A stretch of 64,000 bases of DNA from Chromobotia macracanthus (lineage: Eukaryota; Chordata; Actinopteri; Cypriniformes; Botiidae), in NCBI GenBank assembly GCA_036877525.1, contig JAZGTH010000068.1:3924001-3988000 (forward strand), in the 5' to 3' direction. The notes below the pieces were generated by a model. The model was not told the origin of the DNA. It searched no databases and worked only from the letters and a program-made list of their open reading frames with translations. Both the position numbers and the translations under genes were made by a program. Shown here in pieces: positions 12,394-23,795 of this stretch (its first letter is position 1; every line of letters begins with the position of its first letter).

Positions 12394-12465
12394 CAACCTG
12401 TCTGCCCTACAGGTTGATTAGGGCAGACAGGGTTGTTTTCTAAGGCTGATTTCATGGAAATCAGC
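12394..12465. other. Two adjacent hairpins
   Basis: Hairpin 1 pairs CAACCTGTCTGCCCT (12394-12408) with AGGGCAGACAGGGTTG (12420-12435) across an 11-base loop, with one bulge. Hairpin 2 pairs GCTGATTTC (12445-12453) perfectly with GAAATCAGC (12457-12465) across a 3-base loop. Stems are shorter than a standard microRNA precursor. They may be a structured RNA, a cruciform site or the remnant of a foldback repeat. Confidence 0.5.
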
Positions 12466-12582
12466 TGCTTATGAAGACAGTGGGCAGTGGGCTAAGGCAG
12501 CATCCTGAGATCATAAGTGACAGATTTGGGATTTTCTGCATAGGCAGCAACTCCACAAACAATGCACAGGACACTCAAACCA

Positions 12583-12882
12583 TAAAGCCTGGTTTATACC
12601 TGATAGCCTGCATGAGTGCCTGCATAAAATGTCATGTGGCGCTGCACATGACATTTTACAAACTTATATTTGTTTTGAACATACTGTTGGATGAGGAATG
12701 AAACCAAAACATTAAGATATAATAATAATAATATATATATATATAATAATAAAAAGTATTTAAGAGATTGTTATTATCCATGTTCCTATATTTATATTTC
12801 TAATGTTACAAGTGCGAGCGTTGTTCCAGTAAACTCCTACTTCTATCCGCTACTTCCACAGGCGAAGTATAAACAAGGCTTA
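12583..12882. mobile_element. Non-autonomous DNA transposon with terminal inverted repeats
   Basis: The left end TAAAGCCTGGTTTATAC (12583-12599) is inverted at the right end GTATAAACAAGGCTTA (12867-12882), with one mismatch and one indel. A roughly 300 bp body has no transposase frame. It holds a perfect 14 bp hairpin (12625-12638 with 12645-12658, 6-base loop) and an AT/AAT tract (12718-12755). The AAAGCCTGGTTTATAC end is familiar from cyprinid MITEs, but I cannot assign the superfamily without a target-site check. Confidence 0.65.
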
Positions 12883-12892
12883 AAAGTTTGCT

Positions 12893-13260
12893 GTGAGCAT
12901 GTTGCTAAGCTAACGGAATGATGCTCTATTGAGCATAAAAATGCATATCACAAACAAATAACACAAAGAAACAATAACAGATTTCTATTATTAATTATAT
13001 TATTCTTTAAGCTGCTCTTTTTAGCAATACATATCAATATAAAATTTAATGACCCACCATCTTGGATATATTCTTTCACTGAGCTTGCATTGTGGGAATG
13101 CGCCAACATACATGCAATGGCGCTTTTAAATACATGCAATGGCAAATTTAGGTTTCTGAGGAGGCTGCATAAAGATTCTGCCTAGCTTCTGCATTTGGAA
13201 CCCACCTAAAATGCCCTTAAATGTGTTCTGAAGGTGGCGCGTACGATTTTAGAACAGAGC
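12893..13260 (+). repeat. Probable interspersed repeat remnant
   Basis: GCATGTTGCTAAGCTAAC at about 12898-12915 is mirrored on the opposite strand near 16862-16880. GCATTGTGGGAATGC (about 13088-13102) resembles an inverted GCATTATGGGATTGC segment near 16830-16850. ACATGCAATGGC occurs twice, near 13110 and 13132. The shared order of motifs suggests one old repeat family. Edges are uncertain. Confidence 0.35.
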
Positions 13261-13559
13261 AGATTATCTGTCCTCCAAGATTCATAAGAATCTTAATACT
13301 TTTTGCCAGTAAATAAGTCTTATCTTTCAGGAGATTCATTTCCTAGTGAAACCTGGAATTTTATTCATATGTGCAGATGATGTAATTTACTCAGTTTTGA
13401 CGCCCTTCTTCCACAGGTTATTAAATGTTTCCATGGAGCTACTTGCATTTCAGGGGCTTTGATTCAGTTACATCCCTTAACTAGGCTGGAGCAGGGGGGT
13501 TGGAAGCAAAAGAAATAACAGGAACTGGGCTAGAGAGCTGCGACTTTCTGTGATCACAC

Positions 13560-13830
13560 ACCTTTTTGATGTCTCTGTTAATTGGCAGCCTATTAGAAGT
13601 GCTAATAGTGCAGCAGGAAGGCACAGCTTGATACATAATGTGATGGGGGCCAATCATTAAATTAACCTGTGCCTGACACCTGCTGCTGCCTATAGCAAAT
13701 CAATCAGGGCTCCGTTATCTTATTACCCACGGCCAGGCCTGCACGTAATCTGTGCTTGCAGGTATCTGCAGAAAGCTCTGCGGGTTGAATATAGTGACCA
13801 ACATTGACATGTATACACGCCACGTGCCTG
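13560..13830. promoter_or_regulatory. Candidate conserved non-coding element
   Basis: A dense, non-repetitive island with TTAATTGG (13578-13585), GCTAATAG (13601-13608), ATTAAATTAA (13656-13665), an E-box CACCTG (13677-13682) and CACGTG (13821-13826). It has no coding frame. The mix of homeodomain and bHLH motifs in otherwise complex sequence is the pattern of a vertebrate developmental enhancer. This is the most CNE-like stretch in the first third of the window. Confidence 0.4.
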
Positions 13831-14091
13831 CTTGTGAGTTTGCCGTGACTAATGAAAGCGAGCACTAACAACTGATACTGGATATTTCAAAAGTTTAAAA
13901 TGAAACTTACTGTGAATGAGTTAAGTAAACATCTGTGATCATAAACGCCTCCTAATTCATCAGGAGAATGTAAAAATATGTTGTATAGCTCTTTCAATTT
14001 GCTTCAAAATATTGATATAAACAATAATGTCCTAAATAATCTAAATTTGATGTGCACATTGTCTGTTGGTTTAATTTAACTTGTGTATTCA

Positions 14092-14174
14092 AGAGTCTAA
14101 TACCAGACTCTGTATAGCATCAATCAATCACAGAGCTTCTCTGTCAGTTTGTCCTTTCTCAGTGGACAAACTGA
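14092..14174. other. Two short hairpins
   Basis: AGAGTCT (14092-14098) pairs with AGACTCT (14105-14111). TCAGTTTGTCC (14144-14154) pairs perfectly with GGACAAACTGA (14164-14174) across a 9-base loop. Both are short; no host transcript is known. Confidence 0.4.
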
Positions 14175-14179
14175 AGGAA

Positions 14180-15599
14180 ATCTGCTGTTATCTGCAGTTA
14201 AATGCATTTTACACAGACAAGTATTAAATAGCCTTTCAGAGACATAATGGGGACTTTCAGGGGGAAAGTATAATTGAATGAAATTTAATAATAATAGAGA
14301 CTATAAGCTCAAAGATTTTCTTCAAATCTTTCTTTATTGATATTTTAGTGTCTACTGAACCAATTAAAACTCTATTTCAATTTTTTTTCAAACATTCACA
14401 GCAGAAATAGCAAAAATTCCATCTGGCTTTCCTATGACAGTCACCCCTGCCTAACAAAAGACACATATACAAACACACACTCATGGCACATTATGCAAAT
14501 TAAGCAGGTGGAGTGCAAAAGAGCTTGACACCTGAAGGTTTGTCTGAAACAAAACTCTGAAAGATTATAATCGATAAACATAGAGACTATTATTTAAGAA
14601 ATGTTGCATAAAAAATGCAGAACGCAGTTTGGGTTGTACATGCATCTAATTGAAATGAAATTACTAGTGAACCTAGCCAAAGAGCAGGTCAAAAAGACAT
14701 TAATATTTAATGCCAGGGATGCAGGCATAATAAATAAATACATAAACCAAAGATTCATATGTCCTCTTTCTGAAAAATAGATGTGAGTAAGGAGTCTGTA
14801 TGGAAGGAAATGGGTGGGGCACCATCGTAAAATTATTATTGATTGTTAGACATTTAATGGAGAGCCATGACAGACACAGGACGGAAAGGCAGGAGCCATT
14901 TGACTGAGGAAACATTCTCACAATAACCCACCAGAGACATTTGAAACAAAAGAAAGGATGTGTTATCTTCTACTGTAAGATGATCTCTGATGATTTGTGC
15001 TTGATTGCCATTTAGCATTGCATCACTACAAACTAGAATAGAAAAAATAACAGTACAAGCACAAATTTACCATCAAACGCTCAAATAGAAGCTGTTATTA
15101 CACACTAATCTTTATATTTGGCCATTGTCCCAGGCAACTTATTAGTACATATCTGTGCTAGTTTCAAGTACTCTTTCAAGTAATGTCCTGCGGTTTCTTT
15201 GTTTTCACATGATACAAATGTTTTAGCAACTCAAATCAATACCCTGTCCATTCATGTCTTTATTTGGTAAGGGGCTCTGTCTAGTGAAGTATACTGGAAT
15301 ATAGTGAAACGTCAGACATGATCAGAGCACAACCAAAGTGATCATGAATAGTTAATTTCATAAACTGACTGGGGTGTGTGTTCTCAGTAAAAAAGAGCGG
15401 AGGATTCATTTACCATCTAACACACGCACACACAGATGCATCCCTACACAATTTCATAGCAATCTCTACCAAATTATATCATATTAAGCAACCACACAGG
15501 AGAGAAAATCAGATGGAGGCCTGCTTTAATCAAGTTATTTTGGGGTCCATTGAAGTTCTGCTGGCCCTTTTATGGCACATTAGAGTCTAAACTGCAGCT
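14180..15599. other. Gene-free stretch
   Basis: AT-rich unique DNA with no recognised gene or repeat; isolated frames at 14700-14921 (-) and 15378-15590 (+) lack any family feature. Confidence 0.5.
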
Positions 15600-15900
15600 G
15601 TCTGGCCCCTTCCCTCACTCCTAGCATATGAGGGTAATGAAATTAGACAGCGTGCTTCATGGTTCAGCATTGTCCTCTGCCTGCCTGGTCTTCTCTCACC
15701 GCTCCCCAGAGAGGGGTTACTGGGATATTGCTAATCTCTCACAAAAGACGGATTAACTGCGGACACAATCACAGGCAGAATGTCAGGCCACAGCACCTGC
15801 TGGAAGGCATTCACAACATTACCCCCATCAGCCAATGATGTGACAGCGCCAGGCAGGGCACCACACGCCCATAAACATATGTGCCCATGTTAAGTGCACA
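15600..15900. promoter_or_regulatory. Candidate non-coding regulatory island
   Basis: A GC-richer, non-repetitive block with CAGCACCTGCTGG (E-box) and AATGATGTGACAG motifs and no coding frame. Regulatory status is inferred from composition only. Confidence 0.3.
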
Positions 15901-16730
15901 GAAGTACAGAGGGAGCAAGGCAACATGACATGACTGAGATCGCTTAGCAACTCTGTGTTTCACTGGAGAGAATGAAAATACCCTAAAATGTCACATCAAC
16001 AATGGCCGGATGGATGACAAGGATGTTATTTGCTGTATTACACTGAGAAACAAACAACTCTTGGGCATTTTGGTTTCTCAGTATTGAACACCACACTTCT
16101 GTGACGTTGGCCCTTAACCATCCTATAGAAAATGGACCCTGTTAAATAAGAGCTTTAAGTTTGATCGTCAGACACGGTTTCCCTTTCATTACACACTGAT
16201 CAGGTCCTTCCAAGGCCTACAAAGACAAGAACCTTTTCTTTGTAGGTCTTTCAAGCCTTTCTTATGATAACAAAGCTTTCTTATCTCTGTTCCTCAGGAC
16301 GCTAACAAGCTAACAGACGGCAGCTGGTGGCTAAATTATCACTCTTTCTTATGAAAGTGCTGGAGTAGGTGTTCCTCTAGCTCAGAGAGTACGTCCACTG
16401 TGAAGCTGAGGTTGAAGATGAAAGAAAACGTATAGCAAACATGTTCATAACCTGGTGCTTGTTAAAAGTGCTTCACTTCTGAGGTATATAATTACGAGGT
16501 ACTGTATACTACCTCAGGGTTACACATTTGGCTCTCATTCTCTTCAAGGTGGGTGGGACTTATGGTTGGGAAGGTGGGATGGTTGTCATTTAATTACAGG
16601 AAACACAGAAAATTGTCTTTTCTAAAGCTGAGATCCTAAAATATTACACGACTGCAACGCTTTTAACAACAGCTCAACAGTTGAAGAAAGTAAATAAGAA
16701 AAAAAACAAGGAGTGTCCAAAAAACGTTAA
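15901..16730. other. Gene-free stretch with one hairpin
   Basis: No gene. CCTACAAAGA (16216-16225) pairs perfectly with TCTTTGTAGG (16237-16246) across an 11-base loop. The rest is ordinary unique DNA. Confidence 0.45.
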
Positions 16731-16734
16731 CATT

Positions 16735-16885
16735 CTCTCTAAATGTTCCCTAAAGTTCTGCTTGTGCTGCCCCCAAAATACCCAATTTTGGATGCTAAGG
16801 CGGCATCTCGTGTAGGCTTTACAGAGAATGCAATCCCATAATGCATTGCGACCAAGTCAGTAGTTTAGCAACATGCTAACATCTA
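16735..16885 (-). repeat. Probable interspersed repeat remnant, inverse copy
   Basis: Read on the minus strand, this shares GCATGTTGCTAA and GCATTATGGGATTGC-type motifs, in the same order, with 12893-13260. It is a weak, eroded match, and direct alignment would decide whether the two are one family. Confidence 0.3.
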
Positions 16886-16889
16886 ATAG

Positions 16890-18219
16890 AATGTTATTTG
16901 TATGTTGTGTGGAGTTGCTGCCTATGTATAGCTTTTTAACAGGATATCCACTGTTTTGGGTGTTAAACTATTATGTTAACATCATGGCTCCACTTCATTT
17001 TAGAAGATAGACACCTCACTTTAGATATGTCACGCTGCCTTAATAGGGAAAAAACAGCAACATATTTTCTCCAGGTGGAAAAAACGGCAGATCTTATCTC
17101 ATGGTTAATTCAGCAGCCTTGGCGGGATCCTGGGAAGGTTCCATTTGACGGTCCCTCAAGCGCGTCCAATTACAGACAGGCTGACTACTGCAGCACTGAG
17201 GGGACCGGGGGAGTTGTTTGGTTGGCCAGCAATTTTGGAAATCTGGTAAGCTCAGGGGTACGGGGATCAGATCTCTGTGAATTTATAATGGGGGTTTGTG
17301 AGGGCCTGATTCAAGTGGGGTTATTAAGTTACTGGAAAACATAGAGCAGGTCATAATTGGTGAATGGCAATGCCCTTGAAATGAGTGATCTATGCAGTTA
17401 GAGAAATGTGTTCTTTTATGCTGACCTGACATCAGTTTTATATTCTCTTTTTGAGGCATCACTGCTGAATGTCCTTATTTGAAGACTAGAAAAGATATTA
17501 TGACTAAGCAAACCTAGATGAATCCAGTGCTTAGAAAGCAATAAGACAGACTGTTTAAGCCAGTTTCATTTCACAGAGACAGAGCGGCTGGATGTAGTTT
17601 TTTGAACAACAGATCACATAGAGAAGAAATCATTTCACCAGCAGTCAGGTTTCTTGGAAGGCTTCTGCTATAAAATTAGGCAAATTGCAAAGCCCTCACA
17701 AAGCTATGATACTACCTCAGAAGAATATATTGCCCAGGTTTATAATTTGGAAATTATTATTTGGAATTTTGGTTTATAATATAAAAAAGGCCCGAATAGT
17801 TTTCAAAGTTTCACTTTTTGTGTTCCATGTAAAATGTCATACAGGTTTGAACAACATGAGGGTGAGGAAACAATGACCGAATTTTAATTTTAGCATGAAT
17901 TATTATTTCAGTTTAGATGCTTGTTGCAATTGATGTGTTATATGATTGTTTTCTAAATGCTAAAAGGGTCAGTCTGTGAGAATCTTGTTGGGGGATCTTG
18001 CTTTTAAGAGGATATTAATCTTCAGTTGAAAGGCTGTGAAGAGTGTATCCTTTATAAAAGTCCTTGCCTAATACCCCTCAGGTGTACAAAAAAAGGATCT
18101 GCAAAGCACTGCTTAGTGTACATTAATGTTGATTGGAACAGAGAAGGTCAACTTCCTTGACAGTAATTTAATGAACAATTATTTACTGTACCTCATAAAT
18201 TAATTACCCCAGACCCAGT
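16890..18219. other. Gene-free stretch with a 123-codon frame
   Basis: The frame at 16973-17344 (+) is one of the longest here. Its product shows no recognised domain, repeat or membrane pattern and no start context of note. I treat it as chance. The rest is AT-rich unique DNA. Confidence 0.45.
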
Positions 18220-18560
18220 GTGTGACAAAAACAAGCCGAGGTGCCCCGGGTTCTTCATTCTCATTCCCAGCATGTGTTGCGGCCAATAAAGCAGGATGCT
18301 CTGATGATCATTGACAAATCTAGACATTTATCTTGACAGTGACTTCCATAACAATCTGCAGGTACTTTGCTTGAAAGGGCCTGAGCGTGTGCAGTCTCAG
18401 AGGGCCGCAAGGGGATAATTGGATTGTGACGTCTGTGGCCTAATTAAATTAAGCATAAAACAAGCTCCTGCCCTTCTCATGTGTGGGAATGAATGCCTAA
18501 TATGTAGCAGTTAGCTGGCGATAATACAGCCATCACTGGACTTCTGCGTTCGCTCCGAAA
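18220..18560. promoter_or_regulatory. Candidate conserved non-coding element
   Basis: Non-repetitive sequence with TGACGTC (18427-18433, CRE-type) 8 bases before TAATTAAATTAA (18441-18452, paired homeodomain cores). No coding frame crosses it. Both the motif density and the even composition resemble developmental enhancers. Confidence 0.35.
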
Positions 18561-19179
18561 CTGTCAGATGAAGGTTTGAAGAGGGACGACAAAGGTCAAG
18601 AAAACGGAAAGCGACTTTGTTCTCTCAGAAGAGAGAAAGGGGCTTTTTTCTTCTCATTCTTATTCATTTCCCTTTCTTATCTGATGTTGCTTAAGTGCTG
18701 CCAAGTGAAGTGTGATATTAGTATCATCTGCCTCTTCAATCGGAAACACAATTTTACTTGAAGATTTCAGTCTGTCAGCTGCCTTTAACAGGGCCCTTCT
18801 GGATGGGGATGTAGAAGGGGAGGCCCGTTCTTGATGTAGACTATGTGTCCATGGCCGCGCACCTGACTCCCTGTGTGTGCTTGTGTAGCGTGAGCGAGGG
18901 CTGTGAGCGAGGGGCTGCAGATTATTTTCCAGCATGCCTTCTAGCTGTTTTGTAACTGAGATGTGCTTCTTTTCATTTATAACAGGGTCAAGTTAAATCT
19001 AGAGAATGAATGTATGCTAAACATATTCACATTGCAATATATTGAAACAAGACAGTAAAGTTTTGGTTTATCTCCAAGAGGCAGGCTCATATGCAGGGCT
19101 GCTTCATGTGTCTTGTTTTTGGTACCGTTGCATAAACACTTAAACAGGCCCAGAATATTGGACCAGTAATGATTATGGC
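18561..19179. other. Gene-free stretch
   Basis: Opposing short frames at 18576-18761 (+) and 18660-18935 (-) overlap and show no family features. No repeat recognised. Confidence 0.45.
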
Positions 19180-19220
19180 GGCCTATTTAAAATCTTTCTC
19201 TTTTTATTCTCACAGTTCAA

Positions 19221-19291
19221 GCTGTCTCAGGCCCACATAGATCAGGGAAAGACCATGTTTTTGGTTCAAACTCCCCCAAGGATTGCTTTAA
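19221..19291 (+). repeat. Dispersed repeat, copy 1
   Basis: About 70 bases align with 27280-27351, including the nearly identical run around TTGGTTCAAACTCC..CAAGGATTGCTTTAA. At the second copy a tRNA-like box B lies just upstream, which suggests a SINE body. Here the head is missing or eroded. Confidence 0.55.
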
Positions 19292-19451
19292 TATCTGTTT
19301 TTCAACAATCCTCGTTGTACTATTGGAGTTTCCTGGATCTTCATGAGATCACAGGAGGAACAATTTCTCCAATTCCTTTACTCCCCTCGAGGACAAGTTT
19401 TTCTTGCCAGTATGCCTTCAGCCTTCCTCACTTTATATTTGGGTATGTTTG

Positions 19452-19485
19452 GCAATGCAATGCTCTACCAGTTGAGCTACATGAA
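19452..19485 (-). mobile_element. SINE head fragment
   Basis: Read on the minus strand this is a clean tRNA-type 5' end: TAGCTCAACTGGTAGAGCA is a near-perfect box A. It corresponds to the head of the fish tRNA-SINEs seen at 648 and 53127. The rest of the element is absent, so this is a truncated copy. Confidence 0.6.
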
Positions 19486-19489
19486 CATT

Positions 19490-19999
19490 AGGTGAGAAAC
19501 ACTCAACTATACCTCCCTGTGTCTAGCATTTGGGCAGTGGTCTGAAAGAGGTCTTTTTGTCACCAACACAGCATGAGTGTTATTACATTATGCATATGGC
19601 AATTGTTCTTTAACACGGACCATGTGGCAGCCACTGAGAGACAAAACAAAAAAAAGGCCCATCCCAAACTCACGCCATTAACAAGTCAATGTTGCTGTGC
19701 GGGGCTGGCTGGGATGTTTAAATCACAGCACTTATACCCACTATTTTAATGTCATAAAAATTAACCAATCGTATTTAAGCAAGTAGCTCAATTTCCTGTC
19801 AGTCTCATCCCATTGCAGAACAAATCACCTGATTTTTCACTCCTGTGAAAAGCTCCACCCACAAAGGCACAAAGAAACCAGTGGATCCGGATTCCCACAT
19901 ACGTGACAGAACAGCGGGGGAAATGAGATTAAACAGAGCTGAGTCATAATGGTGACTGTTCAACTGCAGGATGGAAAGAAAGTATTAGTGAAGGAGGGC
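19490..19999. other. Gene-free stretch
   Basis: Unique DNA, nothing recognised. Confidence 0.45.
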
Positions 20000-20660
20000 G
20001 GGTGGACTGAGGGATGAGTGAACCTCTAATTGCTGCAGCCCCAGTGGATTGAGTTTCGGACTGGAGTGATGCTGGCTATCAATTCTACTATAGAAATCAA
20101 TGATGGACTAAAGCACAGAGAGGCAGGGCCTGCCATAATAGACTTTTTTCCCAGTCCAGGAGTCACACTGCTATCAGAACATTCATGTTATACCACACAC
20201 TCAAGAGACCACAGTAGAAGAAAAACGATCCTAACAAAATCCACACCGGCAAAGGAGCCACACCGCATTCACGATGCTGCCTTCGGTGGTTTGTTGCGCC
20301 CAAACTTTCATTTAAACGCATCAGAATGCATAAACTTCAGGTTCAGTACCTCCTCTGCAAAATGTTGGCCCCTTGATTGCAATTTAATTAGAACAAACCT
20401 AAGTAGAAAATGACAGACAATCCGGCCAGTCAATACAAGCCCATTAACTCAGCATGCAGAGGATTAGCATGCTGCACTTGTTCCTCCACCTACATCGGTC
20501 CATTGAGTCCCCTCGAATCTGCTAGACACCAATATGGAGAAAACACACTGCAATCAGTGGAAACACCCGCAACTAGCATTTATTTACACTTATTATGGTT
20601 CTCAGTGTGGGTGTTAGATGCTGGAGAAATATTATGCTTACCGAGTGGTTAACAGGTTCA
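20000..20660. promoter_or_regulatory. Candidate non-coding island with long chance frame
   Basis: A balanced-composition block with AGCATGC repeats around 20452-20474 and several homeodomain cores. It contains the longest open frame in the window (127 codons, 20030-20413, +) followed by an 80-codon frame (20410-20652). Neither translation resembles a protein family I know. No splice signals stand out. A regulatory island is the more likely reading. Confidence 0.25.
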
Positions 20661-21559
20661 TTCAAACCACTGCCAATGAAAGTCAACTAAAATACTCCAT
20701 ACACAATAAAACATTTTGTTCTGATAAATGAATGAGGTGACTCAGATGCTAAATATTTTATTTATTTAGATGATGTTTTAACTGGGACCTACATTGCATT
20801 TAAGGCAAAGACTTTTTTCACCACCTGGTATTCGAAACCATGAGCTACTGATATGCTACATTTATAAATGCATTGATCCAAAACAACTTCCACATTCAAA
20901 GTATACCAGACACTCTACAGGAAATTAGACCGTAAGCATCCCACTCTTCCCCCTTCCAAATACAGTATTTGTGTAGATTACTGTTTTTAACAAACCAGTC
21001 AGAAACATTCAGAATCAAATTCTATTTAGGCATTTTTGACCTGATTGATTAACCTGATTGATCATGACCAAAATGTAGCTTTTGTATAATGAATTTCTTC
21101 AATTACTTAAAACTCATTTCTCATCTGTTTAAATCTCTAAAATTTGTTTACACGCAATCAATCAACCGCTGCAGATCTGCCACTTTTTCTTTCATCGAAC
21201 ATGGAAAAAAGAAATGTTACAAATAACAAATGGTAACTTAAATGCAAGCCTCTCTGTGCCTTGGGCTCTGTGCATGACATGACTTTCACTCCTACAACTG
21301 TGTCATAACAGGACCTGTGCTCAGAATCTTAACAAACAATTTCACATCTTGTAAAACTTCCGCCCAATGCAATAATGCTGTTATGCAGAGCAAGAAGTGT
21401 AAACAATTTATGTGCAAAATGCAATGAAATGCACTATTTGGAAAGTAGGTTTTAAATGTATTTTTCTATTCTTCCAAAAACAAATAATTTTCAGTCTATC
21501 CATAATCTTTGACACAGGATGGCCTATTTTTGCATCTTTCACCATGCAAAGGATGCAAA
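20661..21559. other. Gene-free stretch
   Basis: AT-rich unique DNA. CCTGATTGATT occurs twice in tandem-like spacing near 21039-21062. Confidence 0.45.
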
Positions 21560-21800
21560 GCTTACCCAATTAATCGGTCGCATGACTGACAGCTGCCACG
21601 CTGATAAATGCCAATGCCAACTCTCTTAATTTCGCAACTCTGTGCAAATTAAATAGACAGCCCTTCCCTGACATACAGCGGCTTCCTGAATTTACGCTTG
21701 CCCTTATAGCTGTCATTCCGGGGTCACAGGCCCCAGGTCTTGATATATGACTCAATCTCGGGACGGCCCCACTTTGTGACAGTAAACTATCTGGCAAACA
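21560..21800. promoter_or_regulatory. Candidate conserved non-coding element
   Basis: Non-repetitive block with CCAATTAATCGG (about 21567-21578), TGACAGCTG and AAATTAAATAG motifs, and no convincing coding frame. Meis/TGIF-type (TGACAG) and homeodomain sites side by side suggest a developmental enhancer. Style-based call. Confidence 0.35.
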
Positions 21801-22179
21801 GGAAACTCATTTGTTTTGCTAATTCAGTTTTACTCTGAGGCCTTTTTCCATCCAAGCTGTTCTTTGAAGTCATGGACTGGTTGTAAGCAACATATAGGCC
21901 AGTATCCCCTTTATAAAGAAGTTACATCAGTCACTGATGGATGACACATCTTAATAGAACAACTATGTTCCAAGGCAAATTGTGTTTGCTTTCCACAACC
22001 AGTGACTTTTAAAGCTAAAAGATCATTAAAATTATTTTCCTTCCTCCTGGGAAACAAACAAAATGAATGTCAAGTATGTTATAAATACCATTGTCTGTGC
22101 CATAATTACAATGAATGAAGACTTTGAATCTTGCAATGTAAATAAATTATTCAGAAGACGGTGAACAGACTTCTTTTAT

Positions 22180-22480
22180 CAATGGTTTGCAGACTTCAAA
22201 GGGGTCTCAACATATAAATATTATTGGGAGCGAGTTTGCTGGCTCGATATTCCGCCTTTACGGCGCACTGCACCTGCAGCGTGATTTAACTTCATCTTCC
22301 CTACATAAATCAACAGTGGGCTCATATAGAAAATGGTCTTCCAACCTCAGCACAGGCTGCTTGAAACGCAACAGAGAGAAAATGTCAGAGCTTATCTTAA
22401 CCAACCCACTGTGGCTTTTACATGACACATACTCTAATAGTGCACATGTACCAGATGAACATGTGGCCTCCACTCTGTGA
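22180..22480. promoter_or_regulatory. Candidate non-coding regulatory island
   Basis: Unique sequence open in both directions over short frames (22187-22480 +, 22258-22473 -) but with no protein features. It contains inverted GCGAG/CTCG motifs around 22230-22246 and a CACCTGCAGCG E-box segment. Regulatory or unknown. Confidence 0.25.
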
Positions 22481-22571
22481 CCCTTAGGAAAATATATTTC
22501 TCAACACTGCAAAGGAAACAACAACAGGAAATAAAAGAAAAAATGAAAAAACACTGCAAAAAAGCAAAGTT

Positions 22572-22712
22572 TCCTAAAGGTTCTATATAGGTTAGACTAC
22601 ATGGTTCCATAAAAAAATCTTTAACTGAAAAGTTCTTTGAGGAACCGAAAATGGTTCCTCTATGGCATTGGTGCAAAAGAACCCTTCTTAGCACCTTTAT
22701 GTTAAGGAGTGT
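22572..22712. mobile_element. AAAGGTTCT-type MITE remnant
   Basis: Alternating AAAGGTTCT/TGGTTCC and inverted AGAACC phrases, with CTATGGCATTGGTGC and a terminal GCACCTTTATGTTAAGGAGTG, match a very common cyprinid MITE type. The 5' terminal repeat is missing, so the copy is truncated. A related element forms the outer part of the nested insertion at 41632-41975. No coding capacity. Confidence 0.7.
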
Positions 22713-23790
22713 ATGACTGAACATGTGGACCCCATTTTACAAACACCAGCTAATCTCTCTCAACTTGAATTATCTTTAATGTGTTAGAATGGATATAATA
22801 ATTTATTAACAAAAATCTCATCACCTGACAAATAACTACATCTACATAAAAATGCCTAGGGGATACATTTTGCTGTTAGAATCACACCTTAAAAGCATTT
22901 TTGGTAGCACTGATACAGCACATATTTGAGGCTGGCAGGATTGATTTGAAATATGATACCTGCGTCACAGTCATGATGCACTATGGTTGTCCCCTCAGTC
23001 TTAGTGTCAAAGCATGATAAATGTCCAATATTATCAACTGAGGGGAAAGCAAGGTCTTTGTGTACCACCAACAGCTCCCCAGTAGAACAATGGGGCTGAA
23101 TGCAAAAAAGTCCTTGTGTTATATGGGCACACAAAATAGTGAGAAGCAGTGGCCTGTAGTAGACTACTAAAATAAGGAGGTAAAGTCGTCTAAGATTTAG
23201 TTTTTTTAGGTCCAGTGAATATTTATTTTAATTAATTGAATGTTTCTGTGGTTTCTGTTTTAAAGGTAATGTGGAAAACTGTTTATCGTATCCCATCAAC
23301 AAGCAACCAACGCTGTAGTATTTCTGTCCATCATGTTTGTTAACATTTCATTTAATAAGAACAAGTTTCATTAGGTTTATGTTTTTATTCCTTTTTTTTG
23401 CCTTGCATTCATTATTTTTATTTTTTGCATTCAAATCATGTTTCATGTTTGTTACTAATATACCTGCTGTTTGGTTATTATTATTAAATGTTGATGATTA
23501 GTCATCAGACACTGCAGAAAACAGCAGCCCGTCTTTAATTTAGATGTGCTTTAGACTAATTTACGGTGTAAAATACAATTTTTTTTAATTCATTTTGTGT
23601 CAGAAGTGACTGAAAGTGCTGATGTTCAAGTGTGCGAGTTGTGAACTCTGTAATTAGTGAATCCATTTTCACCATGTGACTCATGCAGGTTGATCTATGG
23701 ACCTTTTGTGAATAATAGGTGGACATTACTGCACTGACAGGGTAATCGCTGCCTCCTCCTTTACGCTTGTATTTTATGGTTTCCCTCATG
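22713..23790. other. Gene-free stretch
   Basis: No gene or repeat recognised. The 23210-23500 part is very AT-rich. Confidence 0.45.
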
Positions 23791-23795
23791 CTTAT

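Noticed and set aside
12394..12435. microRNA precursor
   Set aside because: The stem of about 16 bp is too short for a typical precursor, with no extended paired arms.
16973..17344. 123-codon frame (+)
   Set aside because: No family resemblance and no promoter or splice support; treated as chance.
20030..20413. Longest open frame, 127 codons (+)
   Set aside because: The product shows no recognised domain and no splice or start context; a frame of this length occurs by chance in 64 kb on six frames.
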